From NCBI GenBank assembly GCA_964571815.1, contig CAZNDN010000008.1, positions 1-59,348 of the forward strand: a stretch of DNA of 59,348 bases, written 5' to 3'. Positions within the stretch are counted from its first letter, which is position 1, and each line of letters begins with the position of its first letter. The position numbers and the translations under genes are program-made. This DNA is from CAZNDN01 sp964571815 (lineage in GTDB: Bacteria; Fibrobacterota; Chitinivibrionia; Chitinivibrionales; WJKA01). A model generated the notes under the pieces. The model was given only the letters and a program-made list of their open reading frames with translations, did no database searches and was not told the origin of the DNA. Below, piece by piece: positions 9,120-17,656 of the stretch.

Positions 9120-11438
9120 TCAGAATTGATACCGTATTCCCGCACCGAAAGTACGATGGATCGTATGAGGGTACAGGATGAAGAAGCTCCTGCCCGCTTC
9201 GACCTCGTGGTCGGTGAACAGGTTCTTTCCCCAGATACTCACCCGCAGGTCATCGTGGAAAAACGATTTCTCGATCATCGCGTCGAACTTCACATGAGCC
9301 CCTGATGTCTTGATCACGGTCGGGACACTCCCGGTAAAATCGTGCGCGGGGAATTTCCATTCGTAGATGCTGACAAACTCCGAATGCCACAGGCAACCGG
9401 TTGTCAGCCTTAACTCGGCCGGAAGGTCGACGGCGCACTTTCCCCTCAGAAGGTGAGGTGGGACAAGGTCCGGTCGGCTGACCATATCCTTGAATCCGGG
9501 GAGCATACGCTCTTCGGTCTTGAACCAGGAATGTGAAAGCTCAAGGTTCAGCCGGTGCAGCGGCGTGCAGTCCAGCACCGTCTCCGCACCGTAATTCGTA
9601 CCGCGCTTGATGTGGGTATACGGCAGAGGAATGATTGTATCGTCGGGGCTGATCTCCGAGGTGGTTGTTGGAAACGGCGGATTCTCAAGTCTGGCCAGGA
9701 GCATCTTGTTGGGTGTCACGGCGTAGAAACCGCTGATATCCAGATGCATCCACGGGAAAGCCGAAAAACGGATTCCACAATCGGTCGAGTAGTACTCTAC
9801 CGGCCGGGTATCTTCACCGTTGACAATAGTGACCCACTTCCCCGCGCTGGGAGGGACCTGGCCGGGCTCGACGCCGAAGTAGGAGGCAAAGAGAGGATAT
9901 TTGAGGAAAAACTCGGCCGGGGGCATCTGGGCCTGTTTCAGCTCGAGATTGGTCTGGATATACGCCGGGGTGGTAATGCTCCGCGACCAGGCTCCCCATA
10001 CCGAAAGGCCGCGAAGCGGCTTGACGGTCAGGCGGACGCCGGGCATCAGTTCCGGTTCGTTGCTCAGCAGCGTCCAGGTCTCCGCTTTCAGGCCGCCCGT
10101 CAGTTGTACCCGGTCATACAATGAGACCGTGCTTTGCAGAAAGGCCGCGTACAGATAGTCGTTCTTACGCTTACGGAGCCACTGCAGCATGTCGGTGTCT
10201 TCAAGCCACAGGGTCACGATTCTCGCGTTGGCCCCGCCGATCAATTGCACCCCTATGGGGCGTTCGGCAAACAGCCTGAGATTGTCCTGGATCTCAACGT
10301 TGGCGCTGTTGTAGGCGGCGCCCGCGGTACCGGACCCGATTCCCGGAATTTCTTCATCGCTGTACACGTTGTACAGCCTGATGAAGGCGTCATGCATCTC
10401 GCTGAAATCCAGGGACAATTCGGCCTGGGCAATGGTCCGCATTTCGTGAAGCCGGTCGATTCGGACGCTGTCGGCCGGAGGACGGTCGGTGATCGTATCG
10501 GTATCGTAGGGCAGGAACAGAGAACTGAATTCATACCCACGGTTTGCCGAATGAGTAATCTGAGAAGTCAGCGTGGCCCTGCTCCAGAGATGCCACAGAG
10601 CCTTGATCCCCCCGGCAGCTCCCTGCCACTGCCCTTCCCGTTCGTCGGCAAAGGGGTTGTCGCCGGTAACCCGCCGGCCGTCGTCGCCGGTCAACGAAAA
10701 CCGCTCTCCCGCAAATGACGGGTTCTTTTCGTAGCCGTCGTGATTCTGAGCCGTGCCGTACACCGAAAGCGAAACGCGGTCGCTGAGTGCCCGCCCGTAC
10801 CGCGCCGTCACGCTTCCGTAGTTCCTGTTCCCCCCTTCGCAGTTCACCAGAACGCCGTCGGATTCCCGCGCGTTTTTTGTCATGATATTGATGATTCCCG
10901 TGGCGGAGTTTGCCCCGTAGATCGTGGCGCCGGGCCCTTTGATCGCTTCGATACGCCTGATCTCGCTTATCGGTAAAAGCAGAGAGGGGAAAAACAGACC
11001 GCCGGTTATCGGTGAGACCATCGGAACCCCGTCAATCAATATGTTGACCCCCTGGGGGTAGATATCCGGCTTCTCACGGATACTGTATACCGGAATCTGA
11101 TAGGTTACATCCCCGGCGATCAATCCCGGTATCTGGAAAAGCAGGTCCTGAAGTCTATGGGCATTGCCGCGGGCGATATCCTCCTGGTCGAGAACATAGA
11201 TCGATGTGGCCACATCGCTGAGCAGTTCGGGCGTTTTCGATACCGACGATACTTCCAGGTTGAAAAGAGACGAAAGGTTGAGGCTGTCGACCTTCTCGTA
11301 CCCCGTTACACGCGCGGCGCATACGCATACTGCCGTGACCACCAGGACCCGCGGTCGGCCGCGGACCGGCGATGGGATGCGGCCTGTCCGCGGGGTCGTA
11401 TGGTCGGTATTACGGTGAGGACTACGTGAACCGGTCAT
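9120..11438 (-). CDS. TonB-dependent outer-membrane receptor
   Basis: 772 residues. After an N-terminal hydrophobic segment (VLVVTAVCVCAA), the plug domain shows SVYVLDQEDI-like order (SIYVLDQEDI), LLFQIPGL, VLIDG-type NILIDGVPM, IEAIKGPGATIYGANSATG and IINIMTK, all typical of TonB plug domains. A long beta-barrel rich in aromatic residues follows and ends in FGAGIRYQF, a proper C-terminal Phe signature for outer-membrane insertion. It is the third gene of an operon and overlaps the preceding stop by 4 bp (ATGA). The ligand cannot be read from sequence; the two solute-binding proteins upstream should handle the same compound. Confidence 0.9.
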   Translation of the reverse strand: MTGSRSPHRNTDHTTPRTGRIPSPVRGRPRVLVVTAVCVCAARVTGYEKVDSLNLSSLFNLEVSSVSKTPELLSDVATSIYVLDQEDIARGNAHRLQDLLFQIPGLIAGDVTYQIPVYSIREKPDIYPQGVNILIDGVPMVSPITGGLFFPSLLLPISEIRRIEAIKGPGATIYGANSATGIINIMTKNARESDGVLVNCEGGNRNYGSVTARYGRALSDRVSLSVYGTAQNHDGYEKNPSFAGERFSLTGDDGRRVTGDNPFADEREGQWQGAAGGIKALWHLWSRATLTSQITHSANRGYEFSSLFLPYDTDTITDRPPADSVRIDRLHEMRTIAQAELSLDFSEMHDAFIRLYNVYSDEEIPGIGSGTAGAAYNSANVEIQDNLRLFAERPIGVQLIGGANARIVTLWLEDTDMLQWLRKRKNDYLYAAFLQSTVSLYDRVQLTGGLKAETWTLLSNEPELMPGVRLTVKPLRGLSVWGAWSRSITTPAYIQTNLELKQAQMPPAEFFLKYPLFASYFGVEPGQVPPSAGKWVTIVNGEDTRPVEYYSTDCGIRFSAFPWMHLDISGFYAVTPNKMLLARLENPPFPTTTSEISPDDTIIPLPYTHIKRGTNYGAETVLDCTPLHRLNLELSHSWFKTEERMLPGFKDMVSRPDLVPPHLLRGKCAVDLPAELRLTTGCLWHSEFVSIYEWKFPAHDFTGSVPTVIKTSGAHVKFDAMIEKSFFHDDLRVSIWGKNLFTDHEVEAGRSFFILYPHTIHRTFGAGIRYQF

Positions 11439-12427
11439 TTGAGCACCTTGTCAATGGTTCCCAGATTTTCGCGGGAAAGCGACATTACTTCGCGCGCATG
11501 GCGTAGATTCAATATCTTGACGACCGCAAGCGGAGGCTGGATGATCCGTTGGTACGATGAACCGTCACTGCTCCGTAGTATTTCGGTTACCATCTGCGCC
11601 GCCTGCATCCCCAGCGAAAGGTGATCGGGCAGGACCGCGATCGTACCCATGCCGATTCGCGGATCGGCAAGCACTTCCACCCCGACGATCGAGGGTACTC
11701 GATACTTTTCGATCGCGGGCCCCCAAACGTCTTCGATCAGCGACGGATTCAACAGCCTGCTGTCGTTGAGCACCCACAGCGCGTCGACCTTCTCTTTGCG
11801 CAAGAGGTGTCTCAGAGAGGTGCGGAGCGTGAACGGCAGATCGATTGTCTTCTCGGGAAGTGCAACACCGACAAGCTCGATATCAAGCCTGCGGCAGTAT
11901 TTCCTGTTGCGCGCAACCAGGCTTTCCATGACGGGCCGGTAGACGACACCGACGCGTCGCAGCGGCGTTGCGCTGAGTGTCCGCAGGTTCATGACCGCGG
12001 TGGCAAGGGGTATCTCGTACAGTATCCCCGAGGAGTTCTTGAGACTTTCGATCGCCTTATCGATGGATACGCCCATCAGAGATATCGAGGGCACTACCGG
12101 GTCGTCGACGGGAGCATTCTCGCAGTATCTCTTGTACATTCCAACAGCATGATTGTCCATGAGGACAACGACCGAAGGCCGGATCGTGCGCATCAGGGAT
12201 GCAATTGAGTCGGACGTGTACGTTTCGTTGACGGTGTGCACGTGCAGGGTGAAATCATCACCGAGTTCGGAGATCATTCCGCCGACCGCCCTGCTGTATT
12301 CCCGGCCGGTTTCACGCATGATCAACACATCTCCGGCGCCTTCGGCGGCATCGATGCCCGGCGGGAGAGCCGGCAACGAAATGCACCCGAGGAAGACAAT
12401 CATGGCTGTTGCGGTTTTCTTTGTCAT
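11435..12427 (-). CDS. ABC-type substrate-binding protein (PF04392-like)
   Basis: 330 residues from the ATG at 12427, which overlaps the stop of the preceding gene (ATGA). A GTG at 12436 in the same frame is less likely. A signal peptide is visible (ATAMIVFLGCISLPALPP). The body follows the ABC_sub_bind pattern: VVVLMDNHAVG, LRTLSATPLRRVGVVYRP, the second-lobe LLRKEKVDALWVLNDSRLL, then SIVGVEVL and MGTIAVLPDHLSLGMQAAQM. No permease or ATPase is nearby. Such orphan binding proteins often feed receptors or sensors rather than transporters. The TonB receptor is downstream, and the sensor kinases diverge from this operon. Confidence 0.78.
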   Translation of the reverse strand: MTKKTATAMIVFLGCISLPALPPGIDAAEGAGDVLIMRETGREYSRAVGGMISELGDDFTLHVHTVNETYTSDSIASLMRTIRPSVVVLMDNHAVGMYKRYCENAPVDDPVVPSISLMGVSIDKAIESLKNSSGILYEIPLATAVMNLRTLSATPLRRVGVVYRPVMESLVARNRKYCRRLDIELVGVALPEKTIDLPFTLRTSLRHLLRKEKVDALWVLNDSRLLNPSLIEDVWGPAIEKYRVPSIVGVEVLADPRIGMGTIAVLPDHLSLGMQAAQMVTEILRSSDGSSYQRIIQPPLAVVKILNLRHAREVMSLSRENLGTIDKVLK

Positions 12428-13191
12428 TCTTCCCACCGATCAATGCCGAACATGCTTTTGAGTTCGTCGGGCATTTCGCGTACCGCGTTGCGTATTTCCC
12501 GCCATGGGCCCGACGGTTTGGCCGCCAGGGTAACAGTGTTGCGAGGTGCGTAATCCATTTCTCTCCTGTCAAAAGGGACGGAAGACATCTGGTCGATGAA
12601 TACGGCAAATCTTTCCGGCACGAGAATCGCATCGGCCATACCGAAGGTCAACAGGGGCAGAAGATCCTCCACTCGGATCACCCTCCTGACCGACGGCGGG
12701 GTGCTGAAGAACCGTGCAACGAACGACTCCGTTTCGTCTTTTCCCAGAATGTCGACGGCTCCGACTGTCATCCTTCCATCATCTTCCTTCCTCCCCCCCG
12801 CCGGTTTCATCAACAGATAGCGTTCCCTTTTTTCCCCTCCGTACATGCCTTCCATCCGGACCGAATACTCTTTGAACGGGATAATGCACTGATACGGCCC
12901 CAGCAGCGCATCGGGCGGTTTTTTTCTTGTCTGCTCCGCAAAATCGTTATGACGGCCGAACACGGTTACGTCCAAACCGGGAAGCGCCTCGCTTATCCGC
13001 TTTTGGATTGCGCGTGGCCGTGAAGGTGAAGGGTAATAAACATGGAGCCCGAGGGTGTCGGTGCCGGCTCCCACACTCATACAAGACAGAACCCAGGGAA
13101 ACCAGGCGCGGAACAGGCGTGTTCTCGTGCAAGCGGCCGGGGCGGGTCGCAGGTGCCTGCTCATACACATTCGCGATTTCCATTTGAACAT
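12424..13191 (-). CDS. Periplasmic solute-binding-like protein (PhnD-type fold)
   Basis: 255 residues and the first gene of the TonB operon. ATGs at 13191, 13170 and 13164 are in frame; the second has a GGAAA site, so the start is uncertain. A hydrophobic segment (LFRAWFPWVLSCMSVG) is the likely signal. Then come DALLGPYQCII and, later, VEDLLPLLTFGMADAILVPE. This last pattern (a short helix followed by a 'can this be seen' strand) is typical of type II binding proteins scoring a bound anion. Family membership is an inference from fold-like patterning. It overlaps the next gene by 4 bp. Confidence 0.6.
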   Translation of the reverse strand: MFKWKSRMCMSRHLRPAPAACTRTRLFRAWFPWVLSCMSVGAGTDTLGLHVYYPSPSRPRAIQKRISEALPGLDVTVFGRHNDFAEQTRKKPPDALLGPYQCIIPFKEYSVRMEGMYGGEKRERYLLMKPAGGRKEDDGRMTVGAVDILGKDETESFVARFFSTPPSVRRVIRVEDLLPLLTFGMADAILVPERFAVFIDQMSSVPFDRREMDYAPRNTVTLAAKPSGPWREIRNAVREMPDELKSMFGIDRWEE

Positions 13192-13418
13192 CAGGGGACT
13201 ACTTTGCGTGAACGGTCATGTGGACGGGCGCTTCTTTGGATGACGTTGCTATGATTCGCATACGTAGCTGCTCGGGTACGTAACCTGTTGCTTTCACCGA
13301 CGCGCCCTGCCCGGCACGGGCACAGCGTGATCCCATCGACGGTGCTCGGGACGGGCCCGTACGGTACTGTTCAGAACCGCCGCACGGTATCCTTTGAGTT
13401 CCTGAGTAGTTTCCGGCA
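13192..13418 (-). promoter_or_regulatory. Long 5' leader of the TonB/solute-binding operon
   Basis: About 225 nt separate the minus-strand promoter from the first gene. The transcribed strand can form several GC-rich hairpins, including one near its 5' end with bulged arms (GTTCCTGA against TCAGAAC, plus-strand 13380-13405). I do not recognise a cobalamin, TPP or other known riboswitch consensus. A regulatory leader is possible but unproven. Confidence 0.35.
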
Positions 13419-13420
13419 TA

Positions 13421-13449
13421 ATTATATAGTATCGGTCCGACTCACGCAA
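13421..13449 (-). promoter_or_regulatory. Divergent promoter, leftward (TonB operon)
   Basis: Read on the minus strand, TTGCGT (13444-13449) and TATAAT (13421-13426) are separated by 17 bp. The surrounding 13 bp (AATTATATAGTAT on the plus strand, 13420-13432) repeat exactly as an inverted copy in the rightward promoter at 13518-13530. Confidence 0.7.
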
Positions 13450-13500
13450 GCTGCAGCACCGGACCAGCGAGCCGGCAGTTGGTAGTCGGCGGAATACTCA

Positions 13501-13529
13501 TTGCTTCCGGGGTCGATATACTATATAAT
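13501..13529 (+). promoter_or_regulatory. Divergent promoter, rightward (sensor kinase operon)
   Basis: TTGCTT (13501-13506) and TATAAT (13524-13529) are 17 bp apart. The -10 region is embedded in ATACTATATAATT, the exact inverted copy of the leftward promoter. Both promoters therefore share a TTGC -35 and the same extended -10 sequence, which suggests co-regulation of the two operons. About 285 nt of leader precede the kinase start. Confidence 0.7.
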
Positions 13530-13814
13530 TCTAGCGGAAAAGGTCACACTGATTGCTGATACAGAGGGATCGGAGCCGGCCGGGCGTTTCATCGCTGAGC
13601 CGACTCCGGGTCGTGGCCGGATCGGGTAATTCATACACGCCGGGACCAGAGAGCATGACAAAGAGTGCTACAGGCGCGGGAGAGGGATGGAGCTTCGCTG
13701 CTGTGTCGAGCACTCCCACGAATGCTTTCTACCTGTGTGTTGGATCGGCGCCGCGGCCCGGGCTTCGCCTTCCCGGCAGGCCGGTTCCGGAGTCGGCAGG
13801 TTAAGCGGCCCGCC

Positions 13815-15536
13815 ATGGAAACGGAACGCGAAAGACCGTTTGTCAGTCTTCAGAAAAAGCTGGAACGACTCACCACCCGGGTGATGCTTCTGGTAGGAGG
13901 GCTGGTCATGGCTATCGGCATGATCATGTTCATTCTGGAATTTCAGCGACGGCTCCATCAGATAAGGACGGAAACCGAGGCATCGCTTGTCGGTAAGGGG
14001 AGGCTGTTGGCGCGCAACAACAGTATCGCATTGCGGCGGATGGTCGAAGACAATGCTTTTGCCGCAATCGGCGAGTTGGTGGAATCGACCGTGCGGGAAG
14101 ACGAAGATGTTCTGTACGGCATATACATGGACACGTTGCAGCAGCCCTGGGTGACCGCTGGGGAATGCCCGTTTTGCATTCCCGGGCGGCACGGAAAGGA
14201 GCCGTCGAGGCTCCAGGACAGTGTCTCGCTTTGGGCGGCCGAAAGCAGTATGCCCGATTTCAAAGTTGTGCACAGGGAGGGCGGCAAGGACTGCATGGAG
14301 TTTATCGCTCCGATAGTCAGCATGAATTCACGCGTTGGTACCATCCGTTACGGGATCGGTACCGATCAGATGCGCACGAGTATTCAGAGAATGCAGACAT
14401 TCTTCACCTTCTACATGGGCGCGTATATCGGGGCGTTCATTCTGGCCGGATTCGGTGTGTTCTGGCTGGGCATCCACCGTTCGCGCAAGCAGGCCGGAGA
14501 GATAACGCGTCCACTGAGCGATCTGCGCGGTGCGGCCGACCGGATTGCGGGCGGCAACTACGAAACGCCCGTTGCCATTGCCGCCAATGATGAGGTTGGG
14601 GTGCTGGCCGAGAATATCGAGTTCATGCGCCGTACCGTCCAGGACTATACACAGAACCTCAAGACAATGGTCTCCCAGCGCACGGCGCAGCTTGAAGCCA
14701 CGCAGAAGGAACTGGTAACCAAGGCGCATCAGGCGGGTATGGCCGATATAGCGATCGGCACGCTTCATAATATCGGCAACATACTCAACAGCATCAAAGT
14801 CTCGGTGCAGATGCAGCAGCAGATGATTGACGAGTCTCCCGTCAAGAGTCTCCGCCGGGCCAACGAGCTTCTTGGGCAGAACATCGATTCACTGGAGACA
14901 TTTCTGTTGTCCGATCCGCGCGGCGGGAAATTGATGGAGTATTACCTCAAACTTGACGGCTCGTTCGACCGGTTTATCGACAGGATGAGAGAGCACGGGC
15001 GGCGCCTGTCGTCCAAGGTGAATGCGATCCAGGATGTGATTTTTGCGCAACAGTCGTATGCAAATACCAAGGCGATGGTCGAGACGGGCTCGCTGGAAGA
15101 GATAGTCGACGATGCAATTGTCATGCAACGGGGGTCGATTGAGAAGTACGGGATAACGGTTGAAAAGGATTTTCCGAGATTGCCCGGAATCAGAATACAG
15201 AAGACCAAGATGATCCACGTGTTGATCAATCTGATCAACAACGCCAGGGATGCCATGATGGAGATGCCGCCGGAGGCCCGCAAGCTTGTATTTCGCGCGG
15301 CCGAAGAGAATGGGCGTGTGGCGCTCCTGGTCACCGATACCGGTATCGGGATACAAACCGGGAACCTGAAGAAAATCTTCTCGCACGGGTTCACTACGAA
15401 GAAGGACGGTCATGGATTCGGATTGCACAGCAGCGCAAATTACATCAGGGAAATGGAAGGCGAAATGCGGGTTGAAAGCGAAGGAAGCGGAAAGGGAGCA
15501 ACCTTCATTATCACCTTACCGGTAGCACGGGGCTGA
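13815..15536 (+). CDS. Membrane sensor histidine kinase
   Basis: 573 residues from the ATG at 13815 (the frame opens earlier, but the upstream part is Arg/Gly-rich and unlike this family). Two membrane helices (near 24-42 and 195-217) enclose a periplasmic sensor of about 150 residues that contains GECPFCIPG, a CxxC pair that could bind metal or be redox active. A HAMP region follows (ITRPLSDLRGAADRIAGGNY), then a coiled coil and the H-box GTLHNIGNILNSIKVS with the phospho-acceptor His. The ATPase domain has LINLINNARDAM, VTDTGIGI and GFTTKKDGHGFGLH. The kinase gene ends 2 bp before the hybrid kinase and heads a three-gene signalling operon. Confidence 0.9.
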   Translation: METERERPFVSLQKKLERLTTRVMLLVGGLVMAIGMIMFILEFQRRLHQIRTETEASLVGKGRLLARNNSIALRRMVEDNAFAAIGELVESTVREDEDVLYGIYMDTLQQPWVTAGECPFCIPGRHGKEPSRLQDSVSLWAAESSMPDFKVVHREGGKDCMEFIAPIVSMNSRVGTIRYGIGTDQMRTSIQRMQTFFTFYMGAYIGAFILAGFGVFWLGIHRSRKQAGEITRPLSDLRGAADRIAGGNYETPVAIAANDEVGVLAENIEFMRRTVQDYTQNLKTMVSQRTAQLEATQKELVTKAHQAGMADIAIGTLHNIGNILNSIKVSVQMQQQMIDESPVKSLRRANELLGQNIDSLETFLLSDPRGGKLMEYYLKLDGSFDRFIDRMREHGRRLSSKVNAIQDVIFAQQSYANTKAMVETGSLEEIVDDAIVMQRGSIEKYGITVEKDFPRLPGIRIQKTKMIHVLINLINNARDAMMEMPPEARKLVFRAAEENGRVALLVTDTGIGIQTGNLKKIFSHGFTTKKDGHGFGLHSSANYIREMEGEMRVESEGSGKGATFIITLPVARG

Positions 15537-15538
15537 CT

Positions 15539-17644
15539 ATGAACGAAGTGGCTTCGAAGGGACGAATACTGATTGTGGACGATAATGCGGCAATTCATGA
15601 GGATTTCCGTCAGATCCTGAGCCCGTCGCCGGACACGCGTGACGATGAGATGAAGAATATGGAGCGGGAGTTGTTCGAGGGGACCGGTGCGCCGGCGGAT
15701 GCGGCCGGCACCGCCGACTATGAAATTGAAGACGCTTTCAGCGGGGAAAAGGCGATTGAAATGGTCCACAGGGCATCCGCGGAGAATCGTCCCTATTCGG
15801 TGATTTTCATGGATGTGCGAATGCCGCCCGGCATGGACGGAATCGAGGCTATCGAGCGGATATGGAAAGACCATCCCGATATTGAAATGGTTATCTGCAC
15901 CGCGTTTTCGGACTATTCGTGGGAAGAGATCCTGTCTCATTTCGGCAAGACGGATAAACTTCTCTTTATCCGCAAGCCGTTTGACAGCGTGATGATCAGG
16001 CAGATTTCGCTCAACCTGACAACAAAAAGTGATCTGCGCAGGAAACACAGAGAGCACATGGCGACGCTTGAGGATCTGGTCGCCCGACGGACCGCGGAGC
16101 TGCGTACCATGGTCGAGGATGTATCACGGCTGGGTGCACGGTACCGTAGTCTGGTTGAAGCAGCTCCGGTGGGAATCGTGGCGATTCGTCAGGACGGCAC
16201 CATTCGTGATATGAATCCGGCGATCCGCAAGATCCTGGCTGCGCCCGAGCAGTCGGTTGGCGGCACGACCAGGTTCTTCGAGGACCCGCCCTTTGCCGAC
16301 TTGCCGGGAATCGAGCGTGTTCGAACAAGTCTGGAAGAGAACATGCCGATCACATTTGACTGTGAATACACGGATTCATCGGGCGTCGACAAGTCCCTCT
16401 CCATTCATGCATCCCCGCTTCCGTCAAATGCCGGCGATGGTGGATGCATGGCGATTATCGAGGACGTGTCGGACCGGAAGTCGCTTGAAGAGCAGCTTCT
16501 TCACTCGGAAAAGATGCGGGTGGTGGGTCAGATGGCGGGCGGGTTTGCGCATGACTTCAACAATATCCTCACCATTATCAAGGGTCACCTCGAACTCATC
16601 AGGGTCCGCGGCGCCCCGGAAGGAGATTCGGACCGCCTTCAGGGAATCATGGCGGCTGAAAGCGCCGTGGAACAGGCGGCGAACCTTATTTCAAAAATTC
16701 TGGCGTTTTCGCGCAAAGAGCAAAACCAGTCCGTCGCGGTTGACATCAACAATAGTGTTACCGACGTCATTCAGATGTTAAAGCATTCAATAGACAAGAG
16801 GATTGTCATCGAAACGGCTCTGGAATGCCGATCGTCCCGGGTCAGGGGCGATCCGGTGCAACTGCAGAATGCGATTCTGAATCTGGCGCTCAACGCGCGC
16901 GACGCGATGCCGCGGGGAGGGCGGCTGACGATCAGGACAATGGAAAAGAGTGAGGCCGATGTTCGGGCGATGGGAGTGTGTCCCGAGGGCCTGCGGGGCG
17001 ACGACTATCTTGTGCTTGAGATCGCCGACACGGGTAGCGGGATCGATGCAAATACGCGGGCGCATATATTCGAACCGTTTTTCTCGACCAAGCAATCCGG
17101 GAGAGGTTTGGGGCTGGGACTGGCAAGCGTGTATAACGTTGTCAAGAGCCACAACGGCGCCGTCGGTTGCGACAGTGAACCGGGGAAGGGAACCAGGTTT
17201 ACGCTGTGTTTCCCGCTCGATAAGGGGCACGAATCTTCTGAGCCGCCGGAGGCGCCGGGGAACCTGATAGAAGGCAGGGGAGCGGTGATGGTTGTTGATG
17301 ACGAGCCGCTGGTGCTTGATCTGGCCGAACAGTTTCTCGACGCACTCGGTTTCGAGCCCGCCGGGTGCCGCAGCGGAGAAGAAGCGGTCGAGTACTACGA
17401 ACAAAACCGGGAAAGAATCAAACTTGTGATTCTAGACATGGTCATGCCGGGGATGGGAGGATATGAAACATTCAAGCATCTTCGCGCCATTAATCCCACC
17501 GTCAAGGCCATCATTGCCAGCGGATACGCGATGAACAACGAAATCCGGAAGACGCTCGATGAGGGGGCGGTTGGATTCCTTCAGAAGCCGTATGGCCTGG
17601 AGGCATTATCGGATATGATCGGACAACATGTTCCAATTGAGTAA
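15539..17644 (+). CDS. Hybrid histidine kinase, REC-PAS-kinase-REC
   Basis: 701 residues. The N-terminal receiver is complete: VDDNAAIHEDF, phospho-Asp in IFMDVRMPPGMDG, Thr in VICTAFSDYS and Lys in FIRKPFDS. It has the inserted loop typical of this receiver subfamily. A coiled coil and PAS domain follow (residues about 185-310). The H-box is GGFAHDFNNILTII, with ATPase motifs NLALNARDAM, IADTGSGI and GRGLGLGLASVYNVV. A second complete receiver at the C-terminus has VVDDEP, ILDMVMPGMGG and LQKPYG. There is no membrane segment, so it is cytoplasmic. Its N-terminal receiver probably takes phosphate from the upstream membrane kinase. It sits 2 bp after that gene. Confidence 0.9.
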   Translation: MNEVASKGRILIVDDNAAIHEDFRQILSPSPDTRDDEMKNMERELFEGTGAPADAAGTADYEIEDAFSGEKAIEMVHRASAENRPYSVIFMDVRMPPGMDGIEAIERIWKDHPDIEMVICTAFSDYSWEEILSHFGKTDKLLFIRKPFDSVMIRQISLNLTTKSDLRRKHREHMATLEDLVARRTAELRTMVEDVSRLGARYRSLVEAAPVGIVAIRQDGTIRDMNPAIRKILAAPEQSVGGTTRFFEDPPFADLPGIERVRTSLEENMPITFDCEYTDSSGVDKSLSIHASPLPSNAGDGGCMAIIEDVSDRKSLEEQLLHSEKMRVVGQMAGGFAHDFNNILTIIKGHLELIRVRGAPEGDSDRLQGIMAAESAVEQAANLISKILAFSRKEQNQSVAVDINNSVTDVIQMLKHSIDKRIVIETALECRSSRVRGDPVQLQNAILNLALNARDAMPRGGRLTIRTMEKSEADVRAMGVCPEGLRGDDYLVLEIADTGSGIDANTRAHIFEPFFSTKQSGRGLGLGLASVYNVVKSHNGAVGCDSEPGKGTRFTLCFPLDKGHESSEPPEAPGNLIEGRGAVMVVDDEPLVLDLAEQFLDALGFEPAGCRSGEEAVEYYEQNRERIKLVILDMVMPGMGGYETFKHLRAINPTVKAIIASGYAMNNEIRKTLDEGAVGFLQKPYGLEALSDMIGQHVPIE

Positions 17645-17656
17645 GCGGGGAGTTGC

